This document shows, piece after piece, positions 35,701 through 46,328 of a DNA stretch of 64,000 nt (position 1 is the stretch's first letter; each line of letters starts with the position of its first letter). The notes beneath the pieces were generated by a model that did no database searches, was not told the origin of the DNA, and saw only the letters and a program-made list of their open reading frames with translations. The stretch comes from Siphonodentalium dalli (Eukaryota; Mollusca; Scaphopoda; Gadilida; Siphonodentaliidae). The stretch lies in the NCBI GenBank assembly GCA_032622095.1, contig CP136066.1, positions 171,491,164 to 171,555,163 of the forward strand. Direction: 5' to 3'. A program made the position numbers and the translations under genes.

Positions 35701-35800
35701 CTGTGGGATATGGGAGTTGAGTGTTTCAATATGGACACCCCAAATAGGGATCATCTAGCCACGTTCCTACTAATACATACTGGGTAGTTGTAGATTTGCG
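32751..35800 (+). mobile_element. Copied block: LINE 3' end + element E + 1.5-kb flank
   Basis: This corresponds to 24091-24760 joined to 28616-30995, without insertion G; offsets are a constant 8660 and then 4805. It begins inside the last 104 nt of LINE ORF2. It contains E (32896-34265) with W (32955-33280), and ends at GATTTGCG. One base difference was noticed (24410 versus 33070). Perfect 38-bp direct repeats flank it. A 5'-truncated LINE transcript that read through into flanking DNA and was reverse-transcribed would give this structure, but no poly(A) tail beyond four A is present. Confidence 0.8.
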
Positions 35801-35838
35801 AAAATGTTTGAGTTATGGCAGAATGCGTGAATTCTAAG
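35801..35838. repeat. Right 38-bp direct repeat flanking the inserted block
   Basis: Exact match to 32713-32750. Only four A precede the unique part, and the donor also has A residues at this point, so no separate tail can be claimed. Confidence 0.75.
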
Positions 35839-36060
35839 TCGAAAAAGGGCCATAACTCTGTCAAAAAAAGTCGGATCAAACCCATATTCGAACTCGATCT
35901 GTATTTTGGGCTGAAAACCCCATATACAAAATTTGGTTTTGATCAGGTAAAAAATGTTTGAGTTATCGCATTACACGTAAAGTGTCTACGGACGGACAGA
36001 CAGACAGACGGACGGACAGACGGACGGACGGACGGACGGACGCACGACGAGTGGTCAATC
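35839..36060 (+). repeat. Last array unit, ending in a GGAC/GACA simple repeat
   Basis: The final 150-bp unit reads into GTTATCGCATTACACGTAAA, GTGTCTACGGACGGACAGAC and about 55 bp of GGAC/GACA repeats. This resembles the end of an RTE-type retroelement or SINE and marks the 3' end of the host element of the array. Confidence 0.75.
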
Positions 36061-36179
36061 CGGACAACGACACTATGTTTACCATACATGGTATGGGTAA
36101 ACATAAAAATAGAACAATTTTATTTAAATTTTTTTTTTTTAATTTAAGAATGTTTTTTTTTTTTTGTTGAACAGAAAAA

Positions 36180-37330
36180 TACCAAATTTAATTTAAATAA
36201 TAAACAAAAATGGCAAGTGCTGATGTGTTCAATGCGGAAGTCGATCTCGGGTAACAGACAATATTTATGTGGATATAAAGTATTTTTACATGTGGGCGGT
36301 ACTACCGCTGAGGGTATGGCCTCAGTGGAAAGCTCCATTGGTTGCCAGAATGACATGGAATGACAGAAACTCATGTCCATTATCATATGTTTGCTGACTC
36401 AATATCAGTTTATCTTTGAATGGACCTCGTCTGATTTACAAAAATATGGAATTCTTACAAATGCTGTGTCTTGTCTCCTAGTGAGACAATTTCACCCAGA
36501 GAGTTAGGATCGCCACCTCTCAGGATGACTACGCCACCGAAAATCCCGAATGCTATCACAACAATGCTGGACTCCATGCATGTCGTGCCTTGTGTGAGCT
36601 GGTCACTCCATGCACACAAAGGCGGATACCAGTTGGTTTTGGACTTCCAGTCCTGCCCGGCAAATCCCTTATCAGGGCTCTCTACCGGGAGAGGTCTGGA
36701 AACTACCAAACCAGTTAGGAAGAAGCGAAAGAAAAGACTCCATCCAGGAAAAAGAGAGACACAGAGAGATTGGCTGCGTGGAAAAAGAGGAAATCGACTG
36801 ATGTCACACCAGGCGACACCTCCCGCGCAGCCGTGATCGATTCACCGCCCGAAGTGGTAATGGACTCCCCATCGCCACGGATAGACGCGGACATCTCCTT
36901 TTTCAACCCGAAGACGCCGGATTACACTGAACCGGAGTCTTCACCTGCCTCTCCTACAGCAAACGAAGCACCAACATCCGACCCCGAAGATACATCCGAC
37001 TCCGACGACACTTCTGACTCCGACTCCGAAGACACATCTGACTCCAACCCCGAAGACACTTCTGACTCCAACCCCGACGACACATCTGATTCCGACTCTG
37101 ACTGCGACCCCGAATCCGACGACACATCCGACTCCGAAAAAGAAGAAAGACAAAAGAACTTAATGGAAATTGTAGCGAGAGCACAAGAAGCAGTAAGAAA
37201 ATCCGAATTAGTACAAGCCGAAACTAAAAAGATCATGAATCGTCCGACTCCAAGTTTGCAAACATCACCATCCGAACCACCGCCAAAAAAGAGAAAGAGA
37301 AATAGAAAGAAACAAAACAACCGCCACTAA
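36180..37330 (+). pseudogene. Decayed ORF1-like reading frame with acidic Asp-Ser repeat
   Basis: Pieces in shifting frames follow one another: MASADVFNAEVDLG at 36210; GTTAEGMASVESSIGCQNDM from about 36298; SSDLQKYGILTNAVSCLLVR and QFHPES up to about 36505; then KTPSRKKRDTERLAAWKKRK, which leads into an intact 186-codon frame (36770-37330). That frame has a DTSDS-type acidic repeat (about residues 72-122) and a basic C-terminus (KKRKRNRKKQNNRH). A basic S-R-K-K-R-D-x-E-R-x-x-A-W motif with an acidic Ser-rich tail resembles ORF1 proteins of invertebrate retroelements. Several stops and frameshifts indicate decay. Confidence 0.4.
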
Positions 37331-38800
37331 GACCCCTCCACCACGCTTTCGCCGCCTTGCCTCCAACCACAACACCTACGACAGCCAACATGTTCGATTT
37401 TCATCGGAAAAAACCAAGGAAGGGTGAAGGGACTTGCACACTGCAGTCCGACCACCCTACCCGGCCTTCGGCCGGAAACGACTCAACAACAACATAGTGA
37501 GAGAAAGTCGTGTCCGTTAATATCAAAGATAATTTTGAAATAATTTTGGAATTGTTTGAACATACTAAAATTACATTTTTCAATCTACACTATAACTGGA
37601 AGCATCTTAGCCATATACCTAATCATGATTACAGTTTTTGCCTTTCTTGCGGCAGAGGCATAATTGATCTTTGGCTGATTTTCGAGAAACTAAATGTAAC
37701 CCCATTTTTTGGGTAGCCAAGCATAGCCCATAGGCACACTTTTACCTTTGTGCCTTCAACTTTAAAATCGTTTTCAGTGAGAGAGGGTTGTGAAACCAAA
37801 TGACAGACAGAGATGAAACAAAGCATGTTTGTCATTGGTATATATATTTATTATAACTGTACATAAACATATTAATGTATAAACTTTATAACAGGCATAA
37901 TATTAGTTCTGTCTAGCCAACAACTATACTGGTCCACATTACCACAGCAAACATGAACATTTTGCCAGTTATCTATAGTATTTCACTTGTATGCAATTCA
38001 GTAGTAATATGCTGTTTGGTTTAAGAAGTTTTTTGTTATAGGAAGGTTTCATCTATACTAATTTCTTTGTTGTGAACATAAGCCAGATTCAGTTCCGATC
38101 TGTGTTGCCATTGTAAACAAAATCATGTGAGCCACATTTTTTTATGTAATTTTTTTGGACAGTTTCTTACATGTATCTTTTCATGTCCTATATAACAGGC
38201 ATAATATTAGTTGATTCTGCCATAGATTTGTGAACTCTGGTAAAACCTGACTTCTCTCATTGAATAATCTGGGTAATTTTGAAATCAAATTGCTGAATTA
38301 TTTAGTTTGGCTATTCTTAATTTATTTAAGTAATGAGGGCCAGTAGAGAAATTTCTTATATACATTCTATTTTGTACACAAGGAAATCTGAACATAAAAT
38401 GCATGTATTGCTCAAAAGAGATATGGTTTGAACATAAATGACAACAACGACAACCTAAAACAAAGATCCATGTTGCAGCTCCTAAAGTTACTTAAATTCA
38501 AATTGATTATTGAACATTGGAGATAGGTATGTTCAGCTCTAGTAAGAAACTGTATATTTGATTGATCAGAGAGCTACGCAAAATATCCCATGTTTACCTC
38601 TTGAGCTGTCAACATAATGGAAACCAAAACAACCGTTCCATCATCTCTCACCCGACTTCTTTTTTCATGACATCATTACATTGAACGACGTTATGGAGAG
38701 ACGAGGAGGAGATTTTGACATTTTGTACTGAGCTCAATCTTCCTGAATATATGTCAAATTGCTGTGAATGACCAGGACGGTCAGCAGAACATATATGTTA
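37331..38800. other. No gene seen
   Basis: A small hairpin CCGGCCTTCGGCCGG lies at 37461-37475. ATAACAGGCATAATATTAGTT occurs at about 37889 and 38197. The rest is AT-rich intergenic sequence. Confidence 0.5.
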
Positions 38801-39005
38801 TTGTGGTTGATTGATTGATTGGGGTTTATTGTCGCTTTAGCAACTAAGGCTATATCACGACATTGCCAGTTTTAGTGGTGGAGGAATTATTGTGATTGAT
38901 CGACGGTAACATACATGTAGTGTGACATTGACAGCTTGGAGCCTATGTTCAACTTTGTCACTCTGCGACTCAGTTGAACATAAACTCCAAGCCATCAATG
39001 TCACA
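38801..39005. repeat. SINE-like head followed by an imperfect palindrome
   Basis: GATTGATTGATTGGGGTTTA, then TTGTCGCTTTAGCAACTAAG and ATATCACGACATTGCC, have the look of a repeat widespread in molluscan genomes. At 38921-39005, TGTGACATTGACAGCTTGGA, then GCCTATGTTCAACT, pair with AGTTGAACATAAACTCCAAG and CATCAATGTCACA around a short loop. Confidence 0.6.
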
Positions 39006-39769
39006 CCATGTCACTGTCAATCAGCAACAATCATTTATAATATTGTACCACTGTCATAGGTAATGATAATAATATTTATCCGTCGTCTGGTTTTATCACC
39101 TTAGCATCCCTCCAAATGAAAAATAGACCATTCCAATATACACATTTTAACTGACTGGGAGAATCCATTTAGTATAGAAAGGGTAAATTTGCTATGAAAC
39201 CACACATCTACACAGCAAAACCATCAAGTCTTATAATAGTATAATCAACTGAGAAACTTGTCCACATGTTAAAAATCAGGTTTATGACAAGAGAGATACG
39301 GCTGCTAATATAACAGGTTTGGCATTGATTTTCACATTCTCCCAAAGCCATTATTGTTTCATGATGTGTGAACATGCTGTATACACAGGGACACTTCACA
39401 GGCGAGACCTGCAGTTCTATTGAAATGAAAATGACTGACATGACAATATAAACAATAGAAGGGGGAAAACTCTATATTTTTAACAGGATGTGTTTATTTC
39501 CCTGGCCGCATTCTATTGCGCATCTCTTATAAACCATAGCCGACAGGCAACAGTTGGCTACAGTCTGCATGCTCATATACGGCCACTATTTCTCAGCTGA
39601 CTCGCTAGTCTTGTGATGCGAGTTGCAGTTGTCAGGAGACGACATATAGTATTGTCTGGATTTTGGCCTGCAAACACCGGAGGTCGTTTCGATGTCATGT
39701 GAAGTCATGATGCCTTAACTCACTTCATTTCAGCTCTAATCTTAAATAAATGCTCCAAGATGCTGCATA
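39006..39769. other. No gene seen
   Basis: Unique-looking sequence with no recognised exon or repeat. Confidence 0.45.
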
Positions 39770-39773
39770 TTAA

Positions 39774-39986
39774 CCCTTTCAGTGCCAAGTCCGATTTTTG
39801 TATCAACCCATATTTCCTTGATCATTTTTCAAATTTATTGATTATAATAATGTGATACATTGATGGAAAGAGCTCTGCTCTTAGAGCTCTTTCCATCAAT
39901 GTATCACATTATTATAATCAATAAATTTGAAAAAATGATCAAGCAAATATGGGTCGATACAAAAATCGGACTTGGCACTGAAAGGG
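39774..39986. mobile_element. piggyBac-like MITE, family P1 (213 bp)
   Basis: Ends CCCTTTCAGTGCCAAGTCCG and its complement, flanked by TTAA on both sides (39770-39773, 39987-39990). The interior is a near-perfect palindrome around AGAGCTCT. TTAA duplications with CCC...GGG ends are the hallmark of the piggyBac superfamily. Confidence 0.92.
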
Positions 39987-39990
39987 TTAA

Positions 39991-41210
39991 ATAACTAAAA
40001 TGTTTGGCCTATGAGTTGTTCATCTCCATATATTATAACATCATCTGAAGATGGTTTGGAATTCAAATTCAGTGTCACTGTATATTACATAGAACCCAGG
40101 TGGCTGGCACACCTGAAGTTCAATGATCAAAGTTCAACATCAGAGGTCAATTACAGTTTTTACAATATCACATTTAGTTTCATCAATATTGTGAGAATGA
40201 GGGTGCATACACATACTACCTTCAGAGTAAAAAATGGTGGCATCGCTGCCATTTTGATGGCTTAATATAGCAATATTTAAAGCGACTCAAAATCTTCTGT
40301 GTGCAAACCAAATTAACTAACATAATTAAATATAGCTCAAAAAAGTTGAATTCAGGTGGTGCCAGACCTGACAAATGAAAGGTTACATGTTGATACAACA
40401 CTAATCAAAGTTTTCACATAAATAAATCCTGATTATTGGACAAATGTTATTGCTTAAATATAGACGGACAACACAAATCTAAAAATAAATAGAACAGATC
40501 TCAATTTGATATCACTGCCATTGTCACCAATGTACTGGTACCACACCCATGAGTTTGAGTAGAAATCTTCAACACTTGTAAATTTCATGTTTGAATTAAC
40601 ATTTGGAAATTTCAGACTTGGAGACATATTGTCCTGGTATTTCAAATTTTGAGCTAATAATTACAGTTTACTGTTTAAAAAGTAGGTTTTTTAGGATATA
40701 AGTTGGGTATTTTCCATCTTTCTGACAAATATAACAATAAAATTGTGGAGCCCATGTAAAGTTGGCTCCAGTTGGATAATTGAAATTCTTTGACCTTCTT
40801 TAGATTTGGGGTGGGGGGAATGGGGTGGGGTGTTCCCAATAATTAAAATTTCAAAGTAATATTACAGTGCTGTGCAGTGTTTGTTTTAGACCGATTTTTA
40901 TCCTAATTTATTACAAGTCTGAAAAAAAAGAAGTTTTGACCAGCTGGGTGTATGGGGTATTTAGTTTAAGTGGTTCCAATAGGAAAATTCTCCCAAAGGA
41001 CGGGAGGGGTTATGTATGCACAAATGATATTAAATATTGTTTAGTCCTCATGGAGCAGTGATGTTGGTAATTCAAAGTTAGAGACTCCCAAAACAAAGGT
41101 TAACTATTCATGTCCCCAGGTCCAGTTACGAACATTGGGAGAGTTTCAAATTAACCATTTCTATACTAACTACTCATTGACCGGTAGTTCTCTTAGGAAA
41201 TATTCAGAAA
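39991..41210. other. No gene seen
   Basis: Intergenic sequence; a GGGGTGGGGGGAATGGGGTG patch lies at about 40810. Open frames are short and without family features. Confidence 0.45.
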
Positions 41211-41212
41211 TA

Positions 41213-41425
41213 CAGTAATGCCCTAAATAATCAACTCCTTAACCACAGAAGAATTATGGGTAACTTTTCAGGATTTAGTCGGAAATATGGCTTGTTGCCA
41301 TTCATTGGAAAGCGCTCACTGAGAGCTTTCCGATGAATGGCAACAAGCCATATTTCCGACTAAATCGTGAAAAGTTACCCACAATTCTGTTGTGGTTAAC
41401 GAGTCAATTATTTAGGGCATTACTG
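41213..41425. mobile_element. Tc1/mariner-like hairpin MITE (213 bp)
   Basis: CAGTAATGCCCTAAATAATC at the left and its complement at the right, flanked by TA. The interior palindrome contains GGAAATATGGCTTGTTGCCA. Same family as 43155, 46119, 58313 and 60673, and a longer relative of the array at 11599. Confidence 0.92.
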
Positions 41426-42099
41426 TAAGTTCAACAAACGACCATAGGACACTTATATAAAGCTTATCCAATGCACAATTCCATATGACCAAGCCGCTAT
41501 TTTGGGGGGGGGGGGGGGTACTTTCACACGATATGCCAAATCTGCCTGCAATTACTAGCATGCATCCAATTCATCAGAGGACCATAATGTGCTAGGATAT
41601 GAATAATAAACTATTTATAAATACGTTATGGCAATTAAGTGCCTGCCGTTCCTTGTTTTCAATTGATCATAGGTTGTGGCTTCGTCTGTGAAGTGAAGGA
41701 AATTTGCATAAATACTGCGTTTATTTCAGCATTGGAAGCTCTTAGTTTAACGAAGACAACGGATTGTGTCATTGCAATGAACCAACTCAACAGGACAATG
41801 TAATGCAGTCTTCTAAATTCTACTTTTAATTAAGGTTGGTCACTACATCTTTCATTGAAGCTCATACGTGTGGTACCAGTAAGGTGATGTCATCAGATCT
41901 TGATATAATTTACAACAGTTTGTAGCACTATTGGCATCTGTATACATATATGGCAACTAATGTTATGACGAAAACTTATTTGAACAACCACATTACATAT
42001 ATAATTCATGAATACTTTTTTTCCTTATAGAATCTTTTCATCTGTGAACAAAATAATCTGATTATTTGAGTATGGGAAACTTAACACAATCTGGCTACA
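41426..42099. other. No gene; poly-G run
   Basis: A run of about 14 G lies near 41505. The remainder is unremarkable. Confidence 0.5.
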
Positions 42100-42103
42100 T
42101 TAA

Positions 42104-42281
42104 CCCTTTCAGTGCCAAGTCCGATTTTTGTATCAACCCATATTTCCTTGATCATTTTTCAAATTTATTGATTATAATAGTGTGATACATTGATCAATGT
42201 ATCACATTATTATAATCAATAAATTTGAAAAATGATCAAGGAAATATGGGTTGATACAAAACAGACTTGGCACTGAAAGGG
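42104..42281. mobile_element. piggyBac-like MITE, family P1 (178 bp)
   Basis: Same ends as 39774-39986 with TTAA at 42100-42103 and 42282-42285. The central AGAGCTCT part is missing, so the two arms meet at ATTGATCAAT. Confidence 0.92.
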
Positions 42282-42296
42282 TTAATGCTCATTTAA

Positions 42297-42550
42297 CCCT
42301 TTCATGACTGGAGCTTCCTGAAATTTTGCGAAAACCCTGTGCCAATGCATTCTCTTATATATGTGAGTCTCCCAAAGGGAGCCTCGCATATAAGATAATA
42401 CATTGGCCGAACAATATTTACCTTAAACCTTGTAAGCCATTGCATTCTCTTATATATGCAAGGCTCCCTATATGAGACTTGCATATATAAGTGAATGAAC
42501 TGGCACAGAATCTGGAATTCTGCACCAGGGCAGCTCCCGTCATCAAAGGG
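42297..42550. mobile_element. piggyBac-like MITE, family P2 (254 bp)
   Basis: CCCTTTCATGACTGGAGCTT at the left pairs with CAGCTCCCGTCATCAAAGGG at the right, flanked by TTAA (42293-42296, 42551-42554). It contains two internal palindromes built on CAATGCATTCTCTTATATAT-G and its complement. Confidence 0.9.
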
Positions 42551-42603
42551 TTAATCTGCAAAATCAGCATAATGAATGAATATTTCAGTATGCATTAAAT
42601 AGA

Positions 42604-42751
42604 TAGAACGACACAAGTGTGTGAACTGGTTAACGTTATTGCACGAATTTATTGTGACGCGATGGTAAAATGAGAACCGGGGGTTCGAGTTTTACCTCGC
42701 GGGACGACAAACGAGTGCAATAACGTTAACATGTTCCCAAGTGTTGTTCTA
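42604..42751. repeat. Imperfect hairpin, ~40-bp arms
   Basis: TAGAACGACACAAGTG, then GGTTAACGTTATTGCAC, pair with GTGCAATAACGTTAAC and CAAGTGTTGTTCTA. The loop holds GGGGGTTCGAGTTTTACCTC. It looks like a MITE, but no clean duplication was found. Confidence 0.75.
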
Positions 42752-42754
42752 TGT

Positions 42755-43080
42755 TTATTGCACACTTTGAAGATTGTGGATTATAATATAACATTTACGT
42801 TGATATTTTTCATTTAATTGAACAAACACATGCTTATTGTTGGCTATACTTCATAACTTAGTGAAGAAATTTTCTGTTAAAGTTGATGTCGCCAATGACG
42901 TTGTTGATGTAATCTGTTTGTATTGTTCTAGAACAATACACAATCTTTTATTGAACATTTGAATTCATCTGTATTTTGCTGTATTCCGCACAAATAAGCC
43001 AGTGGGTGTGCAATATGTGCTTTCCAGAAGCGAGGACAAAACTTAAGCCAACTTGACCAAGTTCCTTTCATATACACCAG
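42755..43080. other. No gene seen
   Basis: Plain AT-rich DNA between MITEs. Confidence 0.4.
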
Positions 43081-43084
43081 CAAG

Positions 43085-43154
43085 CCTGGATAATAGTGTG
43101 TCTGTCATATGCAGAATGAGGTCCCAGAAGGTGAATTTAGTGATGCTATCCCAC
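43085..43154. repeat. Fragment of MITE family N
   Basis: CTGTCATATGCAGAATGAGG, then GAAGGTGAATTTAGTGATGC and TATCCCACA, match 60236-60305. It is fused directly to a left-truncated Tc1/mariner-like MITE at 43155. Confidence 0.75.
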
Positions 43155-43316
43155 ATTTTCAGGATTTAGTCGGAAATATGGCTTGTTGCCATTCATTGGA
43201 AAGCTCTCACTGAGAGCTTTCCGACAAATGGCAACAAGCCATATTTCCGACTAAATCCTGAAAAGTTACCCATAATTCTGCTGTGGTTAAGGAGTCGATT
43301 ATTTAGGCCATTACTG
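43155..43316. mobile_element. Tc1/mariner-like MITE, left-truncated
   Basis: Starts inside the arm at TTTTCAGGATTTAGTCGGAA, runs through the whole hairpin, and ends at the intact right end GGCCATTACTG followed by TA (43317-43318). Confidence 0.85.
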
Positions 43317-43474
43317 TAGTCTGACCAATCATACTCGATAGGCTTTACCCTGAATTATTTGATATACCGGTAACTTCATTGAATAACCTCTTACTCAGAG
43401 AACAGAAATTCACAAGAATTTGTAGTCAGTTTTCAACAGTTCATTTTATATCAACTTCACAGTGTAAATATTAA

Positions 43475-43715
43475 CCCTTTCATGTCTGGGTCTTCCTGAA
43501 ATTTTGGGAAAACCCTGTATCAATGCATTCTCTTATATATGTGAGTCTCCCATAGATAAGAGAATACATTGGCCTAACAATATTGACCTTGATTTTGTAA
43601 GCCAGTGCATTCTCTTATATATTCACGGCTTCTTATAGGAGACTCGCATATAAAAGAGAATGCACTGGCACAGAATCTTTAATGCTGCACTAGTGCAGCT
43701 CCCGTCATGAAAGGA
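43475..43715. mobile_element. piggyBac-like MITE, family P2 (241 bp)
   Basis: CCCTTTCATGTCTGGGTCTT at the left and CAGCTCCCGTCATGAAAGGA at the right, with TTAA at 43471-43474 and 43716-43719. Internal palindromes as in 42297-42550, partly deleted. Confidence 0.88.
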
Positions 43716-43719
43716 TTAA

Positions 43720-45595
43720 TACCACAAAAGTACAAATGAATGCTGAAGGAATAATTTATTTAGTTAGACAATTGATGGAAAGAACATGAAATTTAGTTTG
43801 TAAGGGCATTGAGAAATAAGTGCAATTTCTGGCCACATGCCTCATAATATGCTTTGCCATGTGTTCCCAAAAATTGTATTTATTTTTCGATGATCTGGAA
43901 AAAACTAAAGCAGTCATTCCTTATAAGTCAACCCTAATTATACTTCACCCTTATTACTAAATGTTCCGTGGGTAATAATTTTGAAGATAAAACTGAGCAG
44001 AAGTTTCAAAATCAAGTCACATGTCAATCAACAGATCATGGCAGACAACATTAGACCAATCAAAATGCACCTTTTGCTCAATTGATTGAATGTCCAAAAA
44101 TCATAGGTTTTCTACAATGTCAAACATGAAATTTCACACTGCACTGGCTTGGCGCAATAGATGGACATTTATCAGCATTTATTGAGAATTTTTTTCCATC
44201 TTTTGAATGGACTTTTTAATGAAAAGTTAAACTCGTGCAAAAAAGGTTGTGTGAACTTCACCACCACTAGAATTTATATTCACATCACAATTTGAAATGG
44301 CATCCTTCAGTATATTTTCTCATGACATTGTATGACTTATGGGATTGAAATGCGCCTAACTTTTGTTGAATTAATAATCTATTATTTCATCTGTTATGCT
44401 TTCATATTTCCCTTTTTATAGATAAAAAAATTGTATAAATCCTTTTGATATTACCCAAATTCTGCTACTTATGAAACATGGAAAGTTTGAATATGACTCA
44501 TACTCTTCCAACAATCATGTGAAAACACAACTGTCTGCTAAGAAATAATGACTGGAAATCATAAAGAAAATTAAGATGAGGGTCTCTCTTCATTGCAACT
44601 TTTATTTCGATAATGAGAATTTGTCCACATGAACAACATGTGCTACATGGTCCATAATATTGGTACCTACATACCTACGTCAGGGCAACATCAGCCAGGC
44701 ATCATTCATAACGTTCCCTCGGAAATAGTGTAGCTTAACATTTTAAACAGTGTATGATGTTCCAGGGTTATGTCTGATAATAGCCTTTGCAAGTTTTATG
44801 GTTTCTGTGACATTCCCGTTAAATTTTTCATTGAAAAATAACATCAATGGCCAAGCAGTGAAGAGGTTAATATTATTTTAAAGACATATTATGGACTTGT
44901 TCTGATGTGATAAACTGATAAGTTAGAACTCAGGCGCTATGCCAACTGGAAGAATGTAGCATTCTACTAACATCCTGAAAATCTCAAGCAAATCGACCGT
45001 ACAACTGCATAGAAAACATCGTTTAAACTATGCTGAATATCGGCGACAAACTAACAAAAACGATTTCGCCATCGAGAGTCACTGCATTTAATTAATATAT
45101 AAGAATGACCAAGTGTGTTGTCATTTTGGATATAATATTTGCAAAAATTACTAATTTTAGCAGGATTAATCTCCATTTCTATTTAATCACCCTTCCGGAG
45201 TGTTTCACATCACTTTAATTGCTTTCAAGTAACAAATGCCGCAACAGATTTTTCTCATTTACTTTTTGGTGATACAAACCTTTCTTTACCAAATGGATGT
45301 TTCCCATTTCATAGACAAACAAATTCTATAAACCCCTTTTGATATTAACCAATGCTACTAATGAAATAAAAAATGTGGAAAGTATGTATATGACCTATAT
45401 ATGACCTATATGCCCTGCCAAAAATCATATGAAAACAAAACTGTATGCTGAGAAAAACAAGCATCTCTTTACTGCTTGATCATTCACATTGTTTTTCAAT
45501 TGAAAAATTTAACAAGAATGTCGCAAATACCCTAAAACATACTCCATGCAACATATCGAGATACACTGTTTCTGAGGGCCCAATATGTCCTTAAT
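43720..45595. other. No gene; two ~0.9-kb-spaced decayed repeats
   Basis: About 44409-44550 (CCCTTTTTATAGATAAAAAA, then TTTTGATATTACCCAA and CATGTGAAAACACAACTGTC) echoes 45302-45455 (CATTTCATAGACAAACAAAT, TTTGATATTAACCAA, CATATGAAAACAAAACTGTA). In addition, 44876-45215 is related to 55658-56020. No exon was recognised. Confidence 0.6.
44876..45215. repeat. Dispersed repeat R, copy 1
   Basis: AAAGACATATTATGGACTTG, AACTGATAAGTT-G-ACTCAG, GCGCTATG-CAAC, TCACTGCATTTAATTAAT and CCGGAGTGTTTC-CATCACT are shared in the same order with 55658-56020. Both are diverged; no termini were identified. Confidence 0.65.
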
Positions 45596-45599
45596 TTAA

Positions 45600-45801
45600 C
45601 CCTTTCAGTGCCAAGTCCTTTTTTTGTATCAACCCATATTTCCTTGATAATTTTTCAAATTTATGATTAACATAATGTGATACATTGATGGAAAGAGCTC
45701 TACTCTTTCCATCAATGTATCACATTATTATAATCAATAAATTTGAAAAATTATCAAGGAAATATGGGTTGATACAAAAAAAGGACTTGGCACTGAAAGG
45801 G
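45600..45801. mobile_element. piggyBac-like MITE, family P1 (202 bp)
   Basis: CCCTTTCAGTGCCAAGTCCT and its complement, with TTAA at 45596-45599 and 45802-45805. The palindromic interior meets at AGAGCTCT. It lies 3' of the FRMD6-like gene. Confidence 0.92.
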
Positions 45802-45967
45802 TTAAACATTGGGAAATATGAGCAGACGACCGACAATAGGAATACTATTCATTGTTTGGAATATTTTAGATAATAAGTTCAAGAAATGACAGTATGGTTG
45901 TTTGTTGAACTTACTATCTCAACATTTCCTAAGGCATCTACATGTACATGAATTTGTCAATAAGTAT

Positions 45968-45973
45968 TTTATT
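45968..45973 (-). terminator. Candidate poly(A) signal of the FRMD6-like gene
   Basis: TTTATT on the plus strand is AATAAA on the coding strand, about 355 nt after the stop codon. It is the nearest canonical hexamer noticed beyond the 3' MITE. Use of it is inferred. Confidence 0.35.
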
Positions 45974-46118
45974 AAATAAAGGGCTGATACAAACATTTTG
46001 TCAAAACAAATTTCAGAATAACATCTGCAGTTGTTGCAGATGCTGTCAAGAAAGAGAGACCCTATCTACAGATTAATCAAACTGAGAAACTAAATTATAT
46101 TCATCAACATTGAAGGTA

Positions 46119-46317
46119 CAGTAATGCCCTAAATAATCGACTCCTTAACCACAGCGGAATTATGGGTAACTTTTTCAGGATTTAGTTGGAAATATGGCTT
46201 GTTGCCATTCATCGGAAAGCTCTCAGTGAGAGCAACAAGCCACATTTCCGACTAAATCCTGAAAAGTTACCCATAATTCTGCTGTGGTTAAGGAGTTGAT
46301 TATTTATGGCATTACTG
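46119..46317. mobile_element. Tc1/mariner-like hairpin MITE in the 3' UTR
   Basis: CAGTAATGCCCTAAATAATC at the left and GGCATTACTG at the right. TA precedes it; the right flank reads TT, so one target base has changed. The element ends 11 bp from the stop codon at 46329-46331 and would be transcribed as a long RNA hairpin in the 3' UTR. Confidence 0.88.
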
Positions 46318-46328
46318 TTGTCTCTGTT

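Noticed and set aside
36922-37320. Minus-strand frames full of Val-Gly-Ser or Ser-Glu across the acidic repeat
   Set aside because: Shadow frames of the DTSDS repeat on the plus strand.
42685-42710. GGGGGTTCGAGTTTTACCTC resembling a tRNA B box
   Set aside because: No A box, cloverleaf or CCA-side stem; it is the loop of a hairpin repeat.
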